This document shows positions 1-5,102 of a DNA stretch of 5,102 bases, piece by piece. Location of the stretch: contig CANGSN010000265.1 of NCBI GenBank assembly GCA_947455805.1, forward strand, positions 1 through 5,102, given 5' to 3'. Origin of the DNA: Planctomycetota bacterium. Lineage in GTDB: Bacteria; Planctomycetota; UBA1135; UBA2386. A program made the position numbers and the translations under genes. Within the stretch, counting starts at the first letter, position 1, and every line of letters starts with the position of its first letter. The notes beneath the pieces are model-generated. The model worked only from the letters and a program-made list of their open reading frames with translations. It was not told where the DNA came from and searched no databases.

Positions 1-1837
1 CGGCAGCCGGAGCCCCGGCTCCGGGTTGGCCGGCGCCTGCGGCCGGCGCGTTCGGCACCGGCGGCGGCGTCGCGACCACCGGTTGCTCGAACTTCGGCGG
101 CGTGAAGCCGGCCGGTGGCTTCAGGTAGATCACGTCGCCTTCCGCCAGACCCTCGAGCACTTCGACGCGCTCGCAGTTCTGGCGACCGACCTTGATGCGT
201 ACGGCTTCGGGCCCGCTCGAGCCCTGCTTGCAGACGTAGTTGACGGCGCGATCGCGCTCGACCGCCTGCAGCGGCACCGGCAGCGTGTTCTTCACCGTGT
301 CGACCATGATGGTGACGTTCGCCGCCATGCGCGAACGCAGCCGGCCGTCGGGGTTGTCGCTGTCGAGCTCGACGACCGTCGTGTAGACCTTGCGGTCGCT
401 GGTCATCCAGCCGCTGTTGCTGTCGGCGACCGGCGCCACGCTGGTGACGCGGCCCTGGAACGTCTCGCCCTGGAAGGCCTCGATGTTGACCGTCGCCGGC
501 TGCCCGCGCAGCACCTTGTCGACCTGCGCCTCCTGCACCTTGATGACGCAGCGCATCTTGGTGGTGTCGGGCAGGATGATCAGCTCCTGCCGTTCGCGCA
601 CCTGCACGCCCTCGCGCACGGCCTCGCCACCGCCGCGGTTGCGGTCGATGCGGGCGTAGACGACGGTGCCCGGCGTCGGCGCCAGGATCACCGCACTCTT
701 GATCTGGCGTTCCAGATTGTCGAGGCGCTCCTTCGCCAGGTTGAACTCGGCCGCGCGGCTCTGCAGGTCGCTGTCGGCCTTGATCACCGCCGCCTCGTTG
801 CTGCCCTTGACGCGCTCGAGTTCGAGCGACGCGTTGTCGCGGTCCTGGGTCAGCTTGATGCGCTCGCGGGCCAGCGTGTAGTTGACCAGCAGGTCGAGGT
901 CGTTCCACGCCAGCGACACCTTCGACATCTGCGACTGGTAGTTCAGGCGGTCCTTCTCCAGTTCGCTGCGGGTGATGAACTGGCGCTTGGCGAGCCGCCA
1001 GCTGTGGCCGAACGTGTCCTCCTTCACCTTCAGGTCGGCCATCGCCAGCTTGATGGCGTCGGCCTGCTGCAGGATCTTGTTCGCCATGTCGCCCATGTCG
1101 CGCTCCTCCGCCTCGCGGCGCAGCGTGGCCACGACCTCGGGGCTCGGCGCCTGGTTGGTGTTGGGCGCGTTCAGGTCGACCATCAGCAGCTCGTAGACCT
1201 TGTCGACGAGGCCGCCGTAGGCCTTCGGGTCGACCGAGGTGACGAGCGTCTCCATCATCTCGGGGTCGTTCGGCTGCGGTGCGGCGCCGGTCGTCGCCGG
1301 CTGCGTCTCGGACGGGTTCACCAGCGCGCGCATGCGCTCGATCATGTCGCGGTTCTTGCCTTCGCTGCGGCCGCCGGAACGGCGACCGAGCAGCTTCTCC
1401 AGCTCCATGTCGGCGATGCGCAGGTTCGACAACGCGGTGTTCAGCTTGGTCGACAGCTCCTTCTGCAGGATCTCCTTCTCCTTCCTCGCCTGCGTCAGCG
1501 CGGCTTCCGCCTTGGCCACCGAGATCGCCTGGTTGGCGCGCTTCTCGACCAGTTCGCTGACGTCGAGCTCGACCAGCTTCTCGCCCTGCTTCACCAGCGT
1601 GCCCTCGGGCACGATGTAGATGATCGTCGCCTGGCCCTCGACCTCGGAGCGCACGATCGTCTCGCGCAGGGCCTGCAGCTCGGCATTCTCGCGCACGGTG
1701 ATCGGCAGATCGTCGCGCTTCACCGTGAACAGCTTGGCGTCGCCGGTCGGCGCCGTGTTGCTGCCGCCCGAACAGGCGGCGAGCAGCGCGGCAAGGCTCG
1801 TCAGGGAGAGTCTTCGGCGGGGCATCGTCATCGTCAT
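1..1837 (-). CDS. HlyD/AcrA-family periplasmic adaptor lipoprotein of a tripartite efflux system (3' end outside window)
   Basis: This periplasmic adaptor (membrane fusion protein) would bridge an inner-membrane pump and the TolC-like partner encoded just upstream. 612 residues are visible and the C-terminus is cut off. A short basic N-terminus and hydrophobic stretch lead to a lipobox (LAAC, Cys22), so it is probably lipid-anchored; Ser follows the Cys. Residues 59-96 form the first half of a biotinyl/lipoyl-like domain (VPEGTLVKQGEKLVELD). Residues 97-380 are a long coiled-coil region containing a Pro/Asn-rich break at about 151-245, with an adaptor-type FITRSELEKDRL segment at 287-298. The second lipoyl half is near 380-424 (ILAPTPGTVVYAR), a beta-barrel domain spans about 427-515, and a membrane-proximal domain about 518-573 (LEGLAEGDVIYL). 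A Pro/Gly/Ala tail follows. Family members usually have about 350-450 residues, so this one is long. The ATG at 1837 overlaps the upstream stop; in-frame ATGs at 1831 and 1825 are alternatives. The family is clear; the substrate and pump type cannot be told. Confidence 0.92.
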   Translation of the reverse strand, partial: MTMTMPRRRLSLTSLAALLAACSGGSNTAPTGDAKLFTVKRDDLPITVRENAELQALRETIVRSEVEGQATIIYIVPEGTLVKQGEKLVELDVSELVEKRANQAISVAKAEAALTQARKEKEILQKELSTKLNTALSNLRIADMELEKLLGRRSGGRSEGKNRDMIERMRALVNPSETQPATTGAAPQPNDPEMMETLVTSVDPKAYGGLVDKVYELLMVDLNAPNTNQAPSPEVVATLRREAEERDMGDMANKILQQADAIKLAMADLKVKEDTFGHSWRLAKRQFITRSELEKDRLNYQSQMSKVSLAWNDLDLLVNYTLARERIKLTQDRDNASLELERVKGSNEAAVIKADSDLQSRAAEFNLAKERLDNLERQIKSAVILAPTPGTVVYARIDRNRGGGEAVREGVQVRERQELIILPDTTKMRCVIKVQEAQVDKVLRGQPATVNIEAFQGETFQGRVTSVAPVADSNSGWMTSDRKVYTTVVELDSDNPDGRLRSRMAANVTIMVDTVKNTLPVPLQAVERDRAVNYVCKQGSSGPEAVRIKVGRQNCERVEVLEGLAEGDVIYLKPPAGFTPPKFEQPVVATPPPVPNAPAAGAGQPGAGAPAA

Positions 1838-3468
1838 TCCGCAGTCTTGTGTTGTGGCTGCTTCGCTTGCGGCATCGGCAGGTCGAGGTCGAAACGCAGC
1901 CCGTGGGGTTCGAGCGTGATCGCTTCGAGGTTGTTCATCAGGGCGAGACGGGCGATCGCGTAGTCGACGATCGCCGAGTTGCGGCTCAGCTGCGCGTTCA
2001 GCAGCGAGCGCTGCGCGTCGAGCTTCTCCAGCGCCTGCACGCGGCCGGCGTCGTAGAGGTCGGTGGTCGCCTCGAAGCGCTCCTCGCCGAGCACCACGGC
2101 CTGCTGCTGGATCTCGTAGGTGACCAGCGCCGCCTGGATGTCGCGCAGCGCCCTGCGCACGTTGGCGGTCAGCTGGTCCTGGTTCTGTTCGCGGGCGCGG
2201 ATCGCCTGGTCGAACGTGATCAGCGCGCTGCGGTAGGCGTTGCGCAGCGGGACGCGGTTCAGCAGCAGGTCGAGGTCGACGCCGGCCGACCAGTTGATCT
2301 TCGACCAGTCGAGGTCGAGGCCCTTGCCGTTCTCGGCCGGCACCGAGATGGCGCCGGTGAAGTCGAGCTGCATGCGCAGCGCGTCCTCGGCGATCAGCGC
2401 GCGGCGGCCGGCGTCCTCGACCTCGTCGACGATCGTGCGGTAGTCGTAGCGACGCTGCAGCGACAGCGCGATCGCGTCGGCCTCGGCGATCTGCACCGGC
2501 TGCACGCCGCGCGCCGCCAGCCGGTCCAGCTCGGTCGGGTCGAGTTCGATCTGCGCGGTGATCGGCAGGCCGAGCGACAGCTTGAACTGGTCGAGCGTCG
2601 TCTGCAGCCGGTTGCGCAGGGTGACGCGCTGCGCGTCGGCCGAGTACTCGTCCTGCTTGGCGCGGCCGAGGTCGGTGATGGTGCGGCGCCCGGCGTTGAA
2701 AAGCTCCTCGATCTGGCCGCGCAGGTAGGCGAGGCGCTGGTAGTTCGCCTCGACGTTGGACAGGTCGCGCATCTGCTGCACGACCGTCCAGTAGTCGCTG
2801 ACGACGTCGATGGCGAACTGCGCGCGGAAGCGTTCGTAGTCGCGCATCGCGTAGACGACGTTGCGCTCGGCCTGGGTCAACGGTTCGCGCGCGATGCGGC
2901 GGCCGGAACCGCGCAGCAGCGGCTGGGTGATCGTCAGGTCGAGGATGGAGCTGCCGTCGAAGCCGCCGCCGTTCAGCACCGAGCGCAGGAACGTCTGCAC
3001 GAAGTTGGCGACGATGCGCGTGCCGGCGACGCTGTTCGCCTGCGCCGACAGGTCGTCGCCGACGCGGGCGGTGGCGCTGTCGTCGTCGGTGCCCGACACG
3101 CTGCCGGTGCCACCGCCGCCGAACCGCAGCGAGAAGTCGTTGATGCTGCGCGTCAGGTTCAGCGCCGCCAGGTAGAGCGTCTCCTTCTGGCGCTGGAAGT
3201 CGCGGCTGTTCTCGGCGGCCACGTCGAGCGCCTGCGCCAGCGACAGCGGCACCGGCTCGTGGTCGCGCAGCAGCCGCATGCGCAGCGTGTCGACCGCGCG
3301 CTCGACCTGCATGTGGCGGCGCGCGCCGGTCAGCTGCGCCGAGGTGCCGTCGAGGATGCGGTAGACATCGTGGTCGGCAGCTTCCTTGTTGGCCTCGGGC
3401 GAGTAGCAGGAGACGAACGACAGGAGCAGGGGCAGTGCGAAGGCGGGGCGGCGCATGACGACGGACAT
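1834..3468 (-). CDS. TolC-family outer-membrane efflux protein, predicted lipoprotein
   Basis: This is the outer-membrane channel component of a tripartite export system, expected to trimerise into a beta-barrel with a periplasmic alpha-helical tunnel. The 544-residue protein starts with a signal peptide ending in FVSC (Cys21), a plausible lipobox although Phe at -3 is less common. The TolC-type internal duplication is visible. The first repeat begins with LSLAQALDVAAENSRD (76-90) and includes LTITQPLLRGSGRR (178-191) before a long helical region (about 195-300). The second repeat includes a VDLDLLLNRVPLRNAYRSAL segment (397-416), helices at about 417-515 and the typical ending SAIVDYAIARLALMNNLE (498-515). 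A Gly/Asp-rich segment at 116-150 lies in the first barrel-strand region. The reading frame stays open far upstream, so the start was chosen from the signal peptide; ATG 3456 (residue 5) is an alternative. The stop overlaps the adaptor start (ATGA), implying one transcript and coupled translation. The substrate is unknown. Confidence 0.94.
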   Translation of the reverse strand: MSVVMRRPAFALPLLLSFVSCYSPEANKEAADHDVYRILDGTSAQLTGARRHMQVERAVDTLRMRLLRDHEPVPLSLAQALDVAAENSRDFQRQKETLYLAALNLTRSINDFSLRFGGGGTGSVSGTDDDSATARVGDDLSAQANSVAGTRIVANFVQTFLRSVLNGGGFDGSSILDLTITQPLLRGSGRRIAREPLTQAERNVVYAMRDYERFRAQFAIDVVSDYWTVVQQMRDLSNVEANYQRLAYLRGQIEELFNAGRRTITDLGRAKQDEYSADAQRVTLRNRLQTTLDQFKLSLGLPITAQIELDPTELDRLAARGVQPVQIAEADAIALSLQRRYDYRTIVDEVEDAGRRALIAEDALRMQLDFTGAISVPAENGKGLDLDWSKINWSAGVDLDLLLNRVPLRNAYRSALITFDQAIRAREQNQDQLTANVRRALRDIQAALVTYEIQQQAVVLGEERFEATTDLYDAGRVQALEKLDAQRSLLNAQLSRNSAIVDYAIARLALMNNLEAITLEPHGLRFDLDLPMPQAKQPQHKTAE

Positions 3469-3471
3469 CGC

Positions 3472-3490
3472 GCAGCGTTCCGTGCGCTGC
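3472..3490 (-). promoter_or_regulatory. Hairpin with weak Shine-Dalgarno-like loop before the TolC-like start
   Basis: Read on the minus strand, GCAGCG (3490-3485) and CGCTGC (3477-3472) are perfect complements around a 7-base loop, CACGGAA. The loop holds the only Shine-Dalgarno-like bases (GGA, 3481-3479), 10 nt before the ATG at 3468, and the stem ends 3 nt before that ATG. The complementarity is seen directly. A role in displaying or limiting ribosome binding is inferred, and six-base GC-rich arms are not rare in DNA of this composition. Confidence 0.35.
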
Positions 3491-3496
3491 TGGGCT

Positions 3497-3553
3497 TCGT
3501 AGTTAGGGGCGCACCGATGTTTTTTCTCCCCCGCAGCGCGTCTGTTACTACGA
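3497..3553. repeat. Inverted repeat flanking the centre of the divergent intergenic region
   Basis: TCGTAGTTA at 3497-3505 and TTACTACGA at 3545-3553 are inverted copies matching at 8 of 9 positions, with 39 bp between them and the T6 tract near the centre. Each arm overlaps one of the candidate -10 elements. They may be divergent promoter elements or half-sites for a shared regulator. A 7-8 bp inverted match in a region of this size is also fairly likely by chance. Confidence 0.35.
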
Positions 3554-3601
3554 TAGGACGGCTGGCGGTGGCGGCCGCTTCGGCTGCTGCACGGCGGGGG
3601 C

Positions 3602-4255
3602 ATGGTGTCCATCTTGATCACGGCGGGGCCGACCCGCGAGTACCTCGACGACGTGCGGTTCCTGAGCAACGGCAGCTCGGGGCGCATGGGGTGCGCACTG
3701 GCCGCGGCCGCGGCCGCCGCGGGCCATCTGGTCACGCTGGTGCTCGGTCCAGTCGAGGTGACGCCGCCGCCGAACGTGCGCGTCGTGCCGGTGGTGTCGG
3801 CGCTGGAGATGCAGGCCGCGGCGAACGAAGCGTTCGCGCATGCCGACGTCTGCATCGCCGCCGCCGCGGTCGCCGACTGGCGACCCGCCGAGCGCGCGCG
3901 TGGCAAGCCGGCGCGGCAGGCCGGCGAGACCACGCTGCGACTGATACCGAACCCTGACATCGTCGCGGGCCTCGCCGCGGTGCGAGGCCGCCGCGTCGTC
4001 GTCGGCTTCGCCCTCGAGTCGCTGACCTCCGGCATGGCGGCGGCGATCGCGCGCGGCCGCGACAAGCTGCGGCGGAAGCAGCTGGACCTGGTGGTCGTGA
4101 ACCTGCACGACACGATCGGCAGCGCCGAGGCCGAGTTCGTGTTGTGCCATGCGGACGGTCGGGACGAGGCGTTGCCGCGCCTCGACAAGAACGCTGCCGC
4201 GGCGCGGATCGTCGCGGCGGCAGAGCACCTGTGGCGAACGAGGACCAGCACGTGA
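3602..4255 (+). CDS. coaB: Stand-alone phosphopantothenate-cysteine ligase (CoaB domain)
   Basis: CoaB joins 4'-phosphopantothenate to cysteine in the cytoplasm, through an acyl-nucleotidylate intermediate, making the substrate for CoaC decarboxylation in coenzyme A synthesis. The 217-residue protein matches only the C-terminal half of the usual bifunctional CoaBC (about 400 residues); no flavin-binding CoaC half is present. The CoaB signatures appear in order: ITAGPTREYLDDVRFLSNGSSGRMG (6-30 region; Asn23 corresponds to the catalytic Asn), AAAVADWRP (87-95), NPDIVAGLAAV (117-127), VVVGFALES (132-140) and KQLDLVVVN (159-167). Lys102 lies 10 residues after Asp92, where the essential lysine of the KxKxxK motif falls, but the following residues are Pro-Ala-Arg instead of the common Ile-Lys-Lys. 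ATG 3602 is the first ATG/GTG/TTG start after the in-frame stop at 3554-3556. Its stop overlaps the next start codon (GTGA). Such genes are sometimes annotated as phosphopantothenoylcysteine decarboxylase; the sequence supports the ligase half. Confidence 0.92.
   Translation: MVSILITAGPTREYLDDVRFLSNGSSGRMGCALAAAAAAAGHLVTLVLGPVEVTPPPNVRVVPVVSALEMQAAANEAFAHADVCIAAAAVADWRPAERARGKPARQAGETTLRLIPNPDIVAGLAAVRGRRVVVGFALESLTSGMAAAIARGRDKLRRKQLDLVVVNLHDTIGSAEAEFVLCHADGRDEALPRLDKNAAAARIVAAAEHLWRTRTST
4240..4243 (+). promoter_or_regulatory. Shine-Dalgarno site for the FtsK-like gene
   Basis: GAGG lies inside the last codons of coaB, 8 nt before the GTG at 4252. It is the clearest ribosome-binding sequence in the window and supports choosing this GTG, which overlaps the coaB stop, as the start. 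Confidence 0.6.
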
Positions 4256-5102
4256 GCAAGAGCGAAGGCAAGGCGGCGGAGTCGGCACCGAAGAAGCGTG
4301 CGCACCGGTTCGTGCCCGTCGACGACGTGCCCGGACCGGGACTGTCGCCGCGCGCGCGCGAAGTGGCGGCGCTGGGCCTGTGCGGCCTCGCGCTCTACGC
4401 GATGCTGAGCCTCGCCACGTTCCGCCTCGCCGATCCGGGGGCTGCGATCCCGACCGCCGGCATGTCGAACCTCGGCGGCGCCGTCGGCTACTACCTGGCG
4501 CTCGGCTTCACGCTGACGCTCGGCCTCGCCGGCTGGGTGCCGTTCGTGTTGCTGCTGCTCGGCTCGGTGTGGCTGTTCCTCGGCCGCGGCTGCGCGCGGC
4601 TGACGATCAAGGTGCTCGCCACCGTGGTGTTCGCGGCCCTGCTGGCGGTGCTGTTCGCCGGCAGCGACGGCCAGGCCTCCGGCGGCGAGTCGGCGCCGTT
4701 CGGCGCTGGCGGCAACTTCGGCAAGATCGTCTCGCCGAAGCTCGACGCCGCGTTCGGCGGCACCGGCCGTCTGCTGCTGGTCGGTTTCGGCGCGCTGCTG
4801 GCGCTGCTGATCGCCACCGAGTGGATGTTCTCCGAACTGCTGGCGCGCGTGCTCGTGCTGCTCGACGCCGGCTGGCGTCGCCTGCTGCGCCGCGAACCGG
4901 CGGCGGCCGTGGCCGGTGTCGGCGGTTCTCGGATCGCCGCCGGCGACGACGACGAGATCGAGGTCGGCACCGGACGCCGCCGCCGCCGCAAGGCTGCGGT
5001 CGACGATGGCGAGCAGGATGGCGCCGAGCGCGATGCCGACGACAAGAAGGCTGGCGCCGAGAAGCTGGACGCCGAGAAGTCGGCGGGGCGCCGCGGTGGC
5101 AA
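4252..5102 (+). CDS. ftsK: FtsK/SpoIIIE-family DNA translocase, N-terminal membrane domain (3' end outside window)
   Basis: FtsK is an inner-membrane septal protein whose C-terminal ATPase pumps chromosomal DNA during division and helps resolve chromosome dimers. Only 283 residues are visible and the motor and gamma domains lie off the window, so the call rests on the membrane domain. After a basic cytoplasmic start come hydrophobic segments at about 38-57, 78-110 (long; possibly two segments), 119-137 and 172-190. The pattern NLGGAVGYYLALGF then GLAGWVPFVLLLLG (73-104) is characteristic of the FtsK four-helix region, and the glycine-rich loop plus FGGTGRLLLVGFG (168-180) also fits. From about residue 205 the chain becomes a low-complexity charged linker with a DDDE cluster, five consecutive arginines and many Lys/Glu/Asp/Ala residues, as expected before the motor. 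The GTG start overlaps the coaB stop and is preceded by GAGG at 8 nt. A different four-helix membrane protein is possible but less likely. Confidence 0.85.
   Translation, partial: MSKSEGKAAESAPKKRAHRFVPVDDVPGPGLSPRAREVAALGLCGLALYAMLSLATFRLADPGAAIPTAGMSNLGGAVGYYLALGFTLTLGLAGWVPFVLLLLGSVWLFLGRGCARLTIKVLATVVFAALLAVLFAGSDGQASGGESAPFGAGGNFGKIVSPKLDAAFGGTGRLLLVGFGALLALLIATEWMFSELLARVLVLLDAGWRRLLRREPAAAVAGVGGSRIAAGDDDEIEVGTGRRRRRKAAVDDGEQDGAERDADDKKAGAEKLDAEKSAGRRGG

Larger units (their letters stand above)
3469..3601. promoter_or_regulatory. Divergent intergenic region between the efflux operon and coaB-ftsK
   Basis: The only non-coding stretch in the window is 133 bp long and separates divergently transcribed genes, so it should contain promoters for both directions. 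It is locally AT-richer, with a T6 tract at 3520-3525. Possible -10-like elements are TACGAT at 3549-3554 (plus strand) and TAACTA at 3505-3500 (minus strand). Neither has a convincing -35 element at standard spacing, so the assignments are weak. No terminator or riboswitch fold was recognised. The start of coaB has only a G-rich stretch (GGCGGGGG) upstream rather than a clear AGGAGG-type site. Confidence 0.55.

Noticed and set aside
7..24. 8-bp inverted repeat with a 2-base centre, possible terminator
   Set aside because: It lies inside the adaptor's Pro/Gly/Ala-coding tail, has no T-tract on either side, and is readily explained by repetitive GCC/CCG-type codons.
3691..3722. GCC/GCG simple repeat in coaB
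   Set aside because: It encodes a run of seven alanines in a helix where small residues are normal for CoaB; it is codon bias rather than a separate repeat element.
26..3957. Two very long open frames on the plus strand (26-1963 and 1849-3957) antisense to the efflux genes
   Set aside because: Their translations are low-complexity, dominated by Arg, Ala, Val, Leu, His and Asp with no recognisable domain. They mirror the codon bias of the minus-strand genes, which have clear family motifs, and one also runs through the intergenic region into coaB in the wrong frame. They are typical antisense openness in GC-rich DNA.
3469..4305. N-terminal extension of the TolC-like frame up to 4305 on the minus strand
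   Set aside because: The frame stays open, but the extension is antisense to coaB and has no conserved features. The lipoprotein signal peptide beginning at 3468 (or 3456) marks the real start.
3548..5102. Minus-strand open frames opposite coaB and ftsK (3548-4288, 3732-4271, 4491-5102)
   Set aside because: Their products are Arg/Pro/Ser-rich without domains, opposite genes with strong family signatures. They are composition artefacts.
1..5102. CRISPR arrays, tRNA or rRNA genes, insertion sequences, toxin-antitoxin or defence genes
   Set aside because: No regularly spaced repeats, tRNA-like cloverleaf, rRNA-like sequence, transposase motifs or relevant protein domains were seen; about 97% of the window is accounted for by four ordinary genes.

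Overview
The window is GC-rich, with strong G/C bias at third codon positions, and is packed with protein-coding genes. It holds four genes in two divergent pairs around one 133-bp intergenic region (3469-3601). No RNA gene, CRISPR array, insertion sequence or other mobile element was seen.

Left arm (minus strand): a TolC-family outer-membrane efflux protein (3468 to 1834) is followed, with a 4-base ATGA overlap, by a large HlyD/AcrA-type periplasmic adaptor protein (from 1837 leftward, running off the window at base 1). Both proteins start with lipoprotein-type signal peptides. Together they form the outer-membrane and periplasmic parts of a tripartite efflux or secretion system. The inner-membrane pump (ABC/MacB-like or RND) is not in the window; by operon logic it may lie just beyond the left edge.

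Right arm (plus strand): a stand-alone CoaB-type phosphopantothenate-cysteine ligase domain (3602-4255) catalyses a step in coenzyme A synthesis. It is followed, with a 4-base GTGA overlap, by the N-terminal part of an FtsK/SpoIIIE-type DNA translocase (from 4252, running off the right edge). Only its membrane domain and the start of its linker are visible. The two proteins have unrelated jobs (cofactor synthesis, and chromosome segregation with cell division) but their genes appear to be co-transcribed.

The outer-membrane and periplasmic components point to a diderm bacterium. CoaB separate from CoaC, a long adaptor with an interrupted coiled coil and the high GC content would fit Planctomycetota or a related lineage. 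That placement is a low-confidence inference. Nothing here looks like a clearly novel system. The points most worth following up are the unusual architecture of the adaptor, the pairing of two lipoproteins, and the altered lysine motif in CoaB.
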